In this document: piece by piece, positions 1 through 8,425 of the stretch | Layout: each line of letters starts with the position of its first letter | Position numbering within the stretch: position 1 is the first letter of the stretch | Assembly (NCBI GenBank): GCA_029250685.1 | Contig: JAQXEU010000022.1 | Coordinates: 62,001-126,000 of the forward strand | Source of the DNA: Polaribacter sp. | GTDB taxonomy: Bacteria > Bacteroidota > Bacteroidia > Flavobacteriales > Flavobacteriaceae | Direction of reading: 5' to 3' | DNA: 64,000 nt | Made by a program: the position numbers and the translations under genes | The notes under the pieces: generated by a model | The model's input: only the letters and a program-made list of their open reading frames with translations | Told to the model about the DNA's origin: nothing | Databases searched by the model: none

Positions 1-38
1 AACCAGAAAAGTCACTAAAATCAATCGAAAAAACTTCA
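1..38 (-). CDS. Start of a cut-off gene with a signal-peptide-like N-terminus
   Basis: An ATG at 38 (minus strand) opens a frame that runs off the window edge after 12 codons. It reads MKFFRLILVTFL, a short basic start followed by hydrophobic residues, as in a secretion signal. It begins 8 bases after the stop of the TPR gene on the same strand, so the two are probably co-transcribed. Nothing more can be said about the product. Confidence 0.5.
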
Positions 39-46
39 TTAAAATT

Positions 47-985
47 TTATTTTTTACGTAATGTTAACGCTTTATTCTTGCTTTTTATTGCTTCACTTTT
101 ATTACCTAAACCGTTATAACATTTTGCAATTTCGTCATAAAAATCGGCTTCTAATTTATTGTTATCAATCACAAAATCGATGCCGTTTAATAATTGTTCT
201 AGCCCTTTTTTAAAATCATTATTTTGATTTAAAGCTTTTGCATTCATCAAATAAACAAACGCTTGCGCGGGAAATAATTCTAATCCTTTATTGCTATAAA
301 AAAGTAATTGCTTGTTATTAATTGTCGACAAAGTTACTATTTTACGAAGTGTTTCAAAGCTTTTTTCAGATTCAAATTTAGCGATTAAATCTTCTACGCT
401 TTCTAATGTTTCTGTTGATTTTTTAATCACTTTTTTGAAAAATCGATTCTTGAACAAAACTAACTCTGGAGTTAATTGATTTGCTTTTTCTAAAGTGGTT
501 AAAAGTGATTTTGCTTTTTCAATTTGATTGTTTTGAAAATACAAATACACTAAATCTACTTTGTGCATTGAATTTATTTTTACCAATTTTTCTTGAACTA
601 CAATCGCGCTTTTTATATTACTGGAAGCCAAATACACTTTACTTAAATGTTTTAAAATCCAATAATTATTATCGTCAATTCTTAATGCTTGTTGCGCATA
701 TTGCTCTGCTTCCAAGAACTTTTTCATCATTAAATAATTCTTAGAAAGCTCAAACAAAACAGAAACATCATTTGGCTTCAACTCATTACATTTTTCTAAG
801 TTCTGAATAGCAACTCTATAATTATAAATAGATTTTTGTGCCAGTGCTTTAAAGAAATGATCTTGAAATTTTAAAAAACTCTGCTCTTTTAAATTTGGTG
901 AAATTGGGATGCTATCTTGTGAAAATCCAACAATAGGATTCCACAAAAAAAGTAATAATAAAAAAGTAATGCTGCTTAATCTCAT
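47..985 (-). CDS. Exported tetratricopeptide-repeat protein
   Basis: This is a predicted 312-residue TPR protein. The chosen start gives MRLSSITFLLLLFLWNPIVG, a clean signal peptide ending near FSQ; the frame stays open to 1051, but that extension would put a second hydrophobic piece before the signal. Degenerate TPR-like helices run through most of the protein, for example around NLEKCNELKPNDVSVLFELS and AEQYAQQALRIDDNNYWILK. TPR proteins act as protein-binding scaffolds, and here a periplasmic place is inferred. It is divergent from the ABC-F gene and upstream of the cut gene at the window edge. The specific partner is unknown. Confidence 0.75.
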   Translation of the reverse strand: MRLSSITFLLLLFLWNPIVGFSQDSIPISPNLKEQSFLKFQDHFFKALAQKSIYNYRVAIQNLEKCNELKPNDVSVLFELSKNYLMMKKFLEAEQYAQQALRIDDNNYWILKHLSKVYLASSNIKSAIVVQEKLVKINSMHKVDLVYLYFQNNQIEKAKSLLTTLEKANQLTPELVLFKNRFFKKVIKKSTETLESVEDLIAKFESEKSFETLRKIVTLSTINNKQLLFYSNKGLELFPAQAFVYLMNAKALNQNNDFKKGLEQLLNGIDFVIDNNKLEADFYDEIAKCYNGLGNKSEAIKSKNKALTLRKK

Positions 986-1102
986 CAAATTGATAATAAA
1001 TAACATTGCAAGATAGTATTTATAATATTTCTTAAAAGAGAAATTGCTCAAAACCTCTTCTAGTTTGATTTGTTTTTAGGTTCTTTGCAAAAACTTTTTA
1101 TA

Positions 1103-2971
1103 GTGAATTACTTATCGGTAGAAAATATCTCTAAATCTTACGGAGAAAGAATACTTTTTGAAGACATTTCTTTTGGAATAAATAAAGATCAAAAAATTGC
1201 TTTTGTTGCCAAAAACGGAAGTGGGAAAACATCTATTTTAAACATCATTGCTGGTTTAGATATTCCTGATAATGGTCAAGTAATTTCTAGAAAAGGAATT
1301 CAGATTTCATATTTAGCTCAAAACGATACTTTAGATCCAAAGCTTACTATAAAAGAAGTTGTTTTTTCTTCGGAAAACAAAACCTTACAAGTAATTTCTC
1401 AATACAATAAAGCCTTAGAGAATCCAGAAAATGCAGATGCTTACCAAAAAGCTTTTGAGTTGATGGAGCAACATAATGCTTGGGATTTTGACACACAATA
1501 CCAACAAATTTTATCGAAATTAAAGTTCGATAATTTAGATCAAAAAGTTTCTGAGCTTTCTGGTGGACAAAAAAAGCGTTTGTCTTTAGCAACAATTTTA
1601 ATTAACAAACCAGATTTATTAATTCTTGATGAACCAACAAATCATTTAGATTTAGAAATGATTGAGTGGTTAGAAAGTTACTTTGCTAAAGAGAAGATTA
1701 CACTTTTTATGGTAACGCACGATCGTTATTTTTTAGAACGTGTTTGTAATGAAATTGTAGAATTAGATCACGGAAAACTATACAGATATAAAGGAAATTA
1801 CTCGTATTATTTAGAGAAAAAAGAAGAACGAATTGCTGTTGAACAAACTACGGTAGAAAAAGCAAAAAACCTCTACAATAAAGAATTAGATTGGATGCGT
1901 CGCCAACCAAAAGCACGTACAACAAAATCGAAATCTAGAATCGATGATTTTTACGAAATCAAAGAGAAAGCACACAAGAGAAGACAAGATCATCAGGTTC
2001 AATTAGAAATAAATATGGAGCGCTTGGGAAGCAAAATATTAGAGCTTCATAAAATTAAAAAATCGTTTGATGATACATTAATTTTAGACGGATTTGAATA
2101 CGTTTTTAAACGTGGAGAGCGCATCGGAATTATTGGTAAAAACGGAACAGGAAAATCATCTTTTTTAAACGTAATTACAGAAAAAATTCCTGTTGATAGT
2201 GGTAAAGTTGTCTTGGGCGAAACAGTAAAATTTGGGTATTATACACAAAGTGGAATCGTTATAAAAGAAGGACAAAAGGTTATTGAAGTTATCAAAGAGT
2301 TTGGTGAATTTATTCCACTTACTAAAGGAAGAAAAATTACTGCTGGTCAATTATTAGAACGCTTTTTATTCGATAGAAAAAAACAATACGATTTTGTTGA
2401 AAAACTAAGTGGAGGAGAACAAAAACGCTTGTATTTGTGTGCTGTTTTAATTCAGAATCCAAATTTTTTGATTTTAGATGAACCAACAAATGATTTAGAT
2501 GTTGTTACCTTAAATGTATTAGAAAACTTCTTGTTAGATTTCCCTGGAAACTTATTGGTGGTTTCTCACGATAGGTATTTTATGGATAAAATAATGGATT
2601 CTCTTTTTGTTTTTAGAGGCGAAGGAATTATTGAAAATTTTCCTGGAAATTATTCAGATTTTAGAGCGTACGAAGATTCAAAACCACGTGAAGAAAAGAA
2701 AAGTATAGCCGTTCCTAAAAAGGAAGTCGCTAAAAAAACTTCTAATCCAAAAGGCAAGCTTAACTTTAATGAAAATAGAGAATTTGGCTTGTTAGAAACT
2801 GATATTGCAAAACTAGAAAAAAACAAAATTAGAATTGAAAGTCAGTTTGCAAATAGTGAAATTCCTACTGAAGAAATCAACAAGAAATCTCAAGAATTAC
2901 AGCAAATAATTTCTAATTTAGAACAAAAAGAAGAGCGTTGGTTTGAGCTTTCTATGAAATTAGAAGGTTAA
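1103..2971 (+). CDS. ABC-F family ATPase, Uup-like
   Basis: This is a 622-residue protein with two ABC ATPase domains and no membrane segment, as in the ABC-F family, which acts on ribosomes or nucleic acid rather than transport. Domain 1 has Walker A KNGSGKTS (about residues 37-44), signature LSGGQKKR and Walker B LLILDEPTNHLDL. Domain 2 has KNGTGKSS, LSGGEQKR and FLILDEPTNDLD. A charged C-terminal coiled coil (last 80 residues) matches Uup-type members. The GTG at 1103 gives MNYLSVENISKSYGER, the expected family start; the frame is open to a TTG at 1070, but that adds eleven unrelated residues. Its stop directly abuts the stop of the convergent exonuclease gene. Confidence 0.92.
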   Translation: MNYLSVENISKSYGERILFEDISFGINKDQKIAFVAKNGSGKTSILNIIAGLDIPDNGQVISRKGIQISYLAQNDTLDPKLTIKEVVFSSENKTLQVISQYNKALENPENADAYQKAFELMEQHNAWDFDTQYQQILSKLKFDNLDQKVSELSGGQKKRLSLATILINKPDLLILDEPTNHLDLEMIEWLESYFAKEKITLFMVTHDRYFLERVCNEIVELDHGKLYRYKGNYSYYLEKKEERIAVEQTTVEKAKNLYNKELDWMRRQPKARTTKSKSRIDDFYEIKEKAHKRRQDHQVQLEINMERLGSKILELHKIKKSFDDTLILDGFEYVFKRGERIGIIGKNGTGKSSFLNVITEKIPVDSGKVVLGETVKFGYYTQSGIVIKEGQKVIEVIKEFGEFIPLTKGRKITAGQLLERFLFDRKKQYDFVEKLSGGEQKRLYLCAVLIQNPNFLILDEPTNDLDVVTLNVLENFLLDFPGNLLVVSHDRYFMDKIMDSLFVFRGEGIIENFPGNYSDFRAYEDSKPREEKKSIAVPKKEVAKKTSNPKGKLNFNENREFGLLETDIAKLEKNKIRIESQFANSEIPTEEINKKSQELQQIISNLEQKEERWFELSMKLEG

Positions 2972-3688
2972 TTAAGCACTTACGATTTGAAAATCTTCGA
3001 GTAATTCATCATTATTAAATCGCAACAATAATTGCGCAACAGCAACAGTATCTTTTTCGCAATACGCTACAATTCTGTCTAAGTTTTTTTCTTTGTAATA
3101 TACATCAGCAACTTCGTTTCCATCAATGTCGTCTTTTGGTGATGGAATTCCTAAAATAGAGGTTAATAATTTTAACGACGAATAATGTTTATAATCTCCA
3201 AACTTCCATAACTCCATCGTGTCCAAATGTGGAATTTCCCATGGTTTTTTGCCGAATAGATTTAGTTTTTTTGGCAATTCAATCCTGTTGATTATCATTC
3301 TTCTTGCGATATATGGAAAGTCAAATTCTTTTCCATTATGTGCACACAAAACATGTTCATTTCTATTAAAATGAGATTCTAAAAGTTCTTTAAACTCAAG
3401 TAATAATTCTTTTTCTTCATCACCAAAAAAAGATTTTAAACGCAATTGTTTTTCCTTTTTCTGAATTGTAAAATAACCAACCGAAATACAGATTATTTTT
3501 CCGAATTCTGCCCAGATTCCAGCACGTTCATAAAAATTTTCAGCAGTAACTTCATCTTTACGCTGATAGGCTGTTTTTTGTTCAAAAAGTAGTTTTGTGG
3601 TATCAGAAACTGTGTTCCAAGTTTCTTCTTGCGGAACTGTTTCAATATCAAGAAACAAAATGTTCTCTAATTTTAAATGTAAATTCAT
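2972..3688 (-). CDS. Predicted 3'-5' exonuclease, PolB-like DEDDy family
   Basis: This 238-residue protein has an RNase H-like exonuclease fold. Exo I is seen as LFLDIETVPQ (the D and E of DxE, about residues 14-16), Exo II as CAHNGKEFDFPYIARRM, and Exo III as YCEKDTVAVAQL, where Y-x3-D marks the DEDDy subclass. These four acidic residues bind two metal ions. It resembles the stand-alone PolB-related exonucleases common in Bacteroidota (Pfam DNA_pol_B_exo2 by memory). The substrate and physiological role are not known from sequence. It converges on the ABC-F gene with no intervening base and is separated from the T9SS gene by a hairpin terminator. Confidence 0.85.
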   Translation of the reverse strand: MNLHLKLENILFLDIETVPQEETWNTVSDTTKLLFEQKTAYQRKDEVTAENFYERAGIWAEFGKIICISVGYFTIQKKEKQLRLKSFFGDEEKELLLEFKELLESHFNRNEHVLCAHNGKEFDFPYIARRMIINRIELPKKLNLFGKKPWEIPHLDTMELWKFGDYKHYSSLKLLTSILGIPSPKDDIDGNEVADVYYKEKNLDRIVAYCEKDTVAVAQLLLRFNNDELLEDFQIVSA

Positions 3689-3721
3689 AGCAGTAAATTT
3701 TACTGTGAAGTTACTAAAAAT

Positions 3722-3751
3722 AAAAAAGCTTCGAAAATTCGAAGCTTTTTT
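3722..3751 (-). terminator. Rho-independent terminator after the small T9SS gene
   Basis: The arms GCTTCGAA (3728-3735) and TTCGAAGC (3738-3745) are perfectly complementary and flanked by A6 and T6. Read on the minus strand this is a GC-containing stem followed by a T tract, 20 bases after the stop of the sorting-domain gene. The symmetric flanks could allow some activity on the plus strand too, but no plus-strand gene ends nearby. Confidence 0.75.
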
Positions 3752-3770
3752 ATAAAATATCTTGAGAAGA

Positions 3771-4097
3771 TTATTTGATTATTAATTTTTTGGTAGCCAC
3801 TTTATCTCCTTCAATAACTTTCATAACATAAATTCCAGAACTTATGTGAGACAAGTCTAATTGTTTTTTATTTACAGAAAATTTCTGAGTGAAAACTCTT
3901 TTTCCTAAAACATTATAGATGGTTACCTTTTTTTCTATAGTGTTAAAGGTCGTTATGGTTAATTTTCCTTGAATTACTGGGTTTGGAAAAGCAAAAAACT
4001 TAACAATATTATTCGTTTTTACTTTGTTAGATTGCCCACTAGACAACGAAACAAAACAAGTGCAAAAAACAAAGATTAAAATGTAAAGTTTTCTCAT
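3771..4097 (-). CDS. Minimal secreted protein consisting of a T9SS type A sorting domain
   Basis: This is a 108-residue protein. The ATG at 4097 gives MRKLYILIFVFCTCFVSLSS, a signal peptide ending near GQS; the open frame extends to 4166, but those 23 residues precede the signal and are unlikely to be used. Almost all the mature part is a type IX C-terminal sorting domain: FPNPV near the start, a middle KKVTIYNVLGKRV strand, then DLSHISSGIYVMKV and the terminal KKLIIK. No cargo domain is visible, which is unusual because the domain normally sits behind a large secreted enzyme or adhesin. It could be processed by the sortase-like PorU. The function is unknown. Confidence 0.8.
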   Translation of the reverse strand: MRKLYILIFVFCTCFVSLSSGQSNKVKTNNIVKFFAFPNPVIQGKLTITTFNTIEKKVTIYNVLGKRVFTQKFSVNKKQLDLSHISSGIYVMKVIEGDKVATKKLIIK

Positions 4098-4189
4098 ATT
4101 CACAAATAATGTTATAAATATATAAAAGAATTCTTTGTTCTTAACGTTACGCTGCAATTTTAACAATATAACATCTTGATGATAAACAA

Positions 4190-4213
4190 AAAAAGCAGAC
4201 CGAAGTCTGCTTT
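4190..4213 (-). terminator. Rho-independent terminator after the beta-helix lipoprotein
   Basis: The arms AAAGCAGAC (4192-4200) and GTCTGCTTT (4205-4213) enclose a CGAA loop. On the minus strand the stem is followed by a T run. It lies 24 bases past the stop of the lipoprotein gene and should end the minus-strand receptor/lipoprotein transcripts. Confidence 0.75.
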
Positions 4214-4236
4214 AATTTCTATAATTAATTCTCAAT

Positions 4237-5343
4237 TTACAATCCTATTGTCCAACCAGTTGCCCAAGTTGGTGCATTTTTTCCATTTCCAGCTCCGGTA
4301 TTTGTACCTTCTGTAAAATACGTTTCTGTTCCTGTATATTCATCTTTTTTAGTCACATTGTCAAACTGAATGTTTGTAATTAAAATGTTTCCGTTTTTCA
4401 CATTATCATTTGCAGCAGTATCTGAAGATTTAATCTTAATTCCTAAAGCAAAATCTGCTGCATAAATATTTGATGCAGTCCAGTGTCCTCCACCTTCTTT
4501 AATGTATAAAGACCCTTCAGAACCTGGCCCAACAATTGAAATATTTCTTAATACTGCAGTTGTAGTTGGCGACGCATTTCCGTCATCTCCATTATTTGAA
4601 CCTTCAATTCCTGCTTTTGTTCCTTTATTGATGAACCAATATTCTCCAGTTCCAGACCATCCGTCAGCAAAATCAATTGAATCATCTCCAGAACCTGTAG
4701 AAACTAAGTATTTTCCTGAAACTGTTCCTCCGAAAAATTCGATTCCATCATCACCTCCATTATATGATTGTACATATTCGAAAGTTGTTCCAGAACCAAC
4801 ACCGAATAAAGAAACTCCGTTAAATTCTTTAGAACCATTAAATGTTGCTCCTGTATATTCTACTCTCAAATATCTTACAGATCCTGAGTTATCATTTGTT
4901 ACAGTTCCACCATACGTTAAATCAGAAACTTCTGCTGTTGCTGTAGTTCCTTTATTAGTTGGTGCTTTACCACAAATTACCAATCCACCCCAATCTGCTG
5001 GTGCTGGAGTTGTTTTAGAAGATGTCATTACTACAGGGTTTGTTGCTGTTCCGTCTACAAAAATCTGTGCTCCTTGCGCAACTGCTATATAAGAACTTGT
5101 TCCTCCTGAAGCTTTAATTACTGTTCCTGCAGGAATTACTAATTTCGCACCAGCTTCTACTACTAATGCTCCGGTTAAATTATACTCAGTTCCTGCATTT
5201 AATGTAACAGTTCCTTGTGTAATGTTTCCTTTAAAATTTGTTGCGTCTACTTGAAAACCATTATCTGGTTCTTCATTTGAAACTGTACAACTTGTAAATG
5301 CAATTGCTACAATTGCTACTAATAATAATACTCTTTTTTTCAT
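4237..5343 (-). CDS. Beta-helix surface lipoprotein paired with a TonB receptor
   Basis: This is a 368-residue lipoprotein. The signal MKKRVLLLVAIVAIAFTSC ends in a lipobox with Cys19. The rest is rich in Gly, Thr, Asn and Asp and has short imperfect repeats such as NGVSLFGVGSGTTFEYVQSY and YNGGDDGIEFFGGTVSG, typical of a right-handed parallel beta-helix. No catalytic residues can be assigned. It follows the TonB-dependent receptor on the same strand, but the 119-base gap holds TTAAC-type repeats, so it probably has its own promoter. Proximity to the PhoB/PhoR-like pair suggests phosphate-responsive expression (inference). It may be a substrate-binding partner of the receptor. Confidence 0.75.
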   Translation of the reverse strand: MKKRVLLLVAIVAIAFTSCTVSNEEPDNGFQVDATNFKGNITQGTVTLNAGTEYNLTGALVVEAGAKLVIPAGTVIKASGGTSSYIAVAQGAQIFVDGTATNPVVMTSSKTTPAPADWGGLVICGKAPTNKGTTATAEVSDLTYGGTVTNDNSGSVRYLRVEYTGATFNGSKEFNGVSLFGVGSGTTFEYVQSYNGGDDGIEFFGGTVSGKYLVSTGSGDDSIDFADGWSGTGEYWFINKGTKAGIEGSNNGDDGNASPTTTAVLRNISIVGPGSEGSLYIKEGGGHWTASNIYAADFALGIKIKSSDTAANDNVKNGNILITNIQFDNVTKKDEYTGTETYFTEGTNTGAGNGKNAPTWATGWTIGL

Positions 5344-5420
5344 TTTTGTGTTTTAGTTTATTTCTATTACAAAGAAATACTTCTTGTTTAATACCTGTTT
5401 TACCAAAAGTTTAAAAAACT

Positions 5421-5457
5421 GTTAAGCATTCACGTTTTTTGTTATACTTATGTTAAG
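5421..5457 (-). promoter_or_regulatory. Putative pho-box-like TTAAC direct repeats upstream of the lipoprotein
   Basis: On the plus strand GTTAAG (5421), GTTATA (5441) and GTTAAG (5452) recur; the last two are exactly 11 bases apart and the first lies 20 bases before the second. On the minus strand they read CTTAAC, TATAAC and CTTAAC. An 11-bp period puts sites on one face of DNA, as for OmpR/PhoB-class regulators. The same motif lies in front of the receptor gene. The regulator assignment is an inference. Confidence 0.45.
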
Positions 5458-5462
5458 TACTT

Positions 5463-8237
5463 TTAATCTAGTTTATACGTTAAAGAGAAACTTGCATTTA
5501 CGCCATTTTTAAAAGATAAAACTTCAATATTTTGAATATCTTGAACTCTTTTAATTGTTGGATTCAATACGTTTTTAATTGAAAGTCCTAATTTTACTTT
5601 CTTAGAAATTTGTGATTTTAAAATCAAATCTAAGCTTCCAATTCCTTTATCAATTAAATCTCCTTTACCCGCAGAACCAATTGCATAAATTCTATCAGAA
5701 AAATAGTTATAGGTTAATGTTGCTAAAATATTCGCTGTTTTAGAAAAATCTTTTATGTAAGTAACATCAGCATTTAAAATCAAGTCTGATGCTCCTGTCA
5801 ACTTTCCGTCCTTATTTGTAAAGTTTACATTTAAATTTGTTTCATTGATAACCTTAAATCTATCAAAGTCTTGATTAGAATACATGTATGAAGTATTAAA
5901 TCCAGCAGATAACTTACTTTTTAAAATATCGTCTCCTTTCTCTAATTCTTTAGAAAAAATATTTTTTCTAATTTCAAATTCTGCTCCTAAAACTATTGCT
6001 TGTTTACCTGTGTTTACATAAGAAATATCGTTTGTTGCTGATGCAACAACAACTTCGTTAATTGGATTTTGAATAATTTTCCCAAAACCTGTTACAGAAA
6101 TAACTTCTTCTCTTGTTGGGAAATATTCCCATCTAATATCTGCATTATAGTTCGTTGATAAATCTAAATCTGGATTACCAAATTTAATCTGAGTTACATC
6201 TTCAAATTGAAAAGGTGCTCTTTCTTTATATTGTGGCAAAGTGTACGATTTACTTGCAGCAAATTTTAAATTATTTTTTTCGTTTACTTCGTATTTAAAA
6301 GTTGCGTTTGGTAAAAATTCAAACTTTGCAAAAGCATCTTTATCTCCACTTGGATCTAGTGATGTTTTCCATGCGATATCTTGATAAATATGTTCAAATC
6401 TTAACCCGACAACGGCTGTAAATTTTGAATTAAATTTATATTGCGCTTCCGCAAACCCTCCATTTATATATTGATTTCCAGAATATGTTTGTGGGTCTAA
6501 TGCGTTTTGTGTTGATGCATCACCTCTAAAAGTTTCTACTTTAAAAAGATTATTTGCTAAATTTGATTGTGTAAAATATGCATCTAAATTTGACGAATTA
6601 ACAATTGGTTGAGTCACATTTCTGTTAACTCTAAAGTTAAACTGTGTTGCTTTAAAATCTACTTTTTTAAACCTACCGCTATAACCTAAAGTAATTTTCC
6701 CCTTATATTCATCTTCTTTATCTTTTGAAAAAAGATACGATGTAGAAAAATTTGCTGAAACCTCATCTTCAAATAATTCTTGGAAAAAACGATGATTGTC
6801 TGAAGCCGCTAAATCAGAAACTATTTTTACACCAGTTGGATCATTATCACTTTTTGGAACTAACATGTTTTGTCTTCTGTCTGGAATAACATTATTGATA
6901 TGATTGTAAGAAACTCCCCAATCTAGAATAATTTTTTCTCCAAATTTATGATTTCCTAAAAACTGATTTACAAACAGAGATGTTTTATCAAAAGTTGCTC
7001 TTTTTACAAATCCGCCACCGTTACTTGCGTTATCAAAAACATTAATTACTCCATTATACTCATCTAAACTTTGATTTGAAGAGTTGATAAATAGCGAACT
7101 AAACTTATACGTGTTATTTGCGTTAACTTTGTATGTAGCGTTTAACATTGCTGTTGAATTTGTATTATAATCGTACGATTTAAAAACATAATCTGTGTAT
7201 GCCAAACCTTGTGCATTAACACCTCCACGGTTAATTCCTTCTTTAAATTTAAACCCATTAGAAAAAGATACCGTTCCAAAAATGTTAAAATTACCTTCTT
7301 CTCCAACTTGAAATTTCTTTCCTCCTTTTACAGATAAATTTGTGGCAATTGGTGTTTTAGAAATATTATCCCAACTTGTTGTAAAATTGTATCCACTTAA
7401 AACATTTGTTGGATAATTATAATTGTAAAAACCTGTATAATTAGGCCCTTGCTGTAAATAAAAGTCATTCGAAAGGTTTGAATTTGTTGCAGAACCAATA
7501 CCGATTTCTAAAGATGGTTTTCCAACATGCTCTTTAGAAACAATATTTACATTTCCTCCTCCAAAATCACCATAAATTGATCCATTATAAATTTTATTAA
7601 TATCTATTTTTTGAACAATATCCGTAGAGAAAATATCTAACGAAATATTTTTTCTTGATGGGTTATTAGATGGAATTGGCAATCCGTTTAGGGTTGTAGA
7701 ATTGTATCGATCTCCCAAGCCTCTCACAAAAATAGTATTAGAACCTTCTTGTTTAGAAATACCTGTTGCTTTAGTAACTGCTGTTGCTAAATCAGAAATC
7801 CCTTTATTATCTAATTCTTGAGCACCAATTGTTGTTTTAATTGCAACTGCTTTTTTCTGCTCACTTAAAATCGCAGAAAGTTTTGCTTTATTTATAGTTC
7901 CGGTAATTTGAACTTCGTCTAAAGTTAAACCTGCTTTTGCACTTAACTTCTCATTAATCGTAAGAGTTTCATTAGCAACTATTAGAATCTTTTTTTCTAT
8001 TGTTTGATATCCAACAAAGCTAAAAACCAAAATATAATTTCCTGCATCAACCTTTAAAGAATAGTTTCCATCAAAATCTGTTGTCCCACCAATTGTGGTT
8101 CCTTTAATAAACACATTTGCAAATGGCATCGGTTCATTATTTGATTCTGTATCAGTTAACATTCCTTTTACAGTTCCTTTACTTTGTGCAACAACTAGTT
8201 GACTTATTAACACAAAAGCTATGATTAATTTCTTCAT
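5463..8237 (-). CDS. TonB-dependent outer-membrane receptor with a carboxypeptidase-like N-domain
   Basis: This is a 924-residue receptor. The signal peptide MKKLIIAFVLISQLVVAQ is followed by a carboxypeptidase-regulatory-like beta-sandwich (about 20-105, containing GGTTDFDGNYSLKV), a plug domain (about 125-235, with TIFVRGLGDRYNSTTLNGLP and FGGGNVNIV) and a large beta-barrel ending in the aromatic-rich strand FSLTYKLD. Such proteins import bulky substrates across the outer membrane using TonB energy. It is divergent from the PhoB/PhoR-like genes and followed by a beta-helix lipoprotein. The neighbours and the repeats at 8331-8366 suggest a phosphate-related substrate, but sequence alone does not prove it. 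Confidence 0.88.
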   Translation of the reverse strand: MKKLIIAFVLISQLVVAQSKGTVKGMLTDTESNNEPMPFANVFIKGTTIGGTTDFDGNYSLKVDAGNYILVFSFVGYQTIEKKILIVANETLTINEKLSAKAGLTLDEVQITGTINKAKLSAILSEQKKAVAIKTTIGAQELDNKGISDLATAVTKATGISKQEGSNTIFVRGLGDRYNSTTLNGLPIPSNNPSRKNISLDIFSTDIVQKIDINKIYNGSIYGDFGGGNVNIVSKEHVGKPSLEIGIGSATNSNLSNDFYLQQGPNYTGFYNYNYPTNVLSGYNFTTSWDNISKTPIATNLSVKGGKKFQVGEEGNFNIFGTVSFSNGFKFKEGINRGGVNAQGLAYTDYVFKSYDYNTNSTAMLNATYKVNANNTYKFSSLFINSSNQSLDEYNGVINVFDNASNGGGFVKRATFDKTSLFVNQFLGNHKFGEKIILDWGVSYNHINNVIPDRRQNMLVPKSDNDPTGVKIVSDLAASDNHRFFQELFEDEVSANFSTSYLFSKDKEDEYKGKITLGYSGRFKKVDFKATQFNFRVNRNVTQPIVNSSNLDAYFTQSNLANNLFKVETFRGDASTQNALDPQTYSGNQYINGGFAEAQYKFNSKFTAVVGLRFEHIYQDIAWKTSLDPSGDKDAFAKFEFLPNATFKYEVNEKNNLKFAASKSYTLPQYKERAPFQFEDVTQIKFGNPDLDLSTNYNADIRWEYFPTREEVISVTGFGKIIQNPINEVVVASATNDISYVNTGKQAIVLGAEFEIRKNIFSKELEKGDDILKSKLSAGFNTSYMYSNQDFDRFKVINETNLNVNFTNKDGKLTGASDLILNADVTYIKDFSKTANILATLTYNYFSDRIYAIGSAGKGDLIDKGIGSLDLILKSQISKKVKLGLSIKNVLNPTIKRVQDIQNIEVLSFKNGVNASFSLTYKLD

Positions 8238-8330
8238 TATTATTATATAAGATTATCTTTATTTTCTGCAAATGTCTTGCTGTTTTGTAAAACTAACGTT
8301 AGCAATAAATTACCTTTCCATCAACACAAG

Positions 8331-8366
8331 GTTAAGTCTTTGTTAAGTCATTAAATCATTGTTAAC
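8331..8366. promoter_or_regulatory. Putative pho-box-like direct repeats between the receptor and regulator genes
   Basis: GTTAAG occurs at 8331 and 8342, exactly 11 bases apart and both followed by TC, with a further GTTAAC at 8361. On the minus strand this reads CTTAAC-N5-CTTAAC, about 90-105 bases upstream of the receptor start. On the plus strand it sits just ahead of the -33 region of the response-regulator gene, so it could serve both directions, including autoregulation. The resemblance to TTAACA-type PhoP boxes of other bacteria is by pattern only. Confidence 0.5.
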
Positions 8367-8369
8367 GAA

Positions 8370-8401
8370 TTGTTTTTTTAAATTTATTATCCATACTTTT
8401 G
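8370..8401 (+). promoter_or_regulatory. Bacteroidota-type promoter of the response-regulator gene
   Basis: TACTTTTG (8394-8401) fits the -10 form TAnnTTTG, and TTG (8370-8372) lies 21 bases before it as a -33 element. The predicted start of transcription falls a few bases downstream, before the ATG at 8426. The TTAAC-type repeats are immediately upstream, in a place suited to activation. Confidence 0.5.
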
Positions 8402-8425
8402 GTAAAAACAAAAGAAAATAAGGTG

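Noticed and set aside
4502-5092. A 196-residue open frame on the plus strand, opposite the beta-helix lipoprotein
   Set aside because: It is the antisense image of a Gly/Thr-rich gene, is full of Pro and Ser in a low-complexity pattern, and has no promoter or recognisable motif. The minus-strand gene has a signal peptide and lipobox.
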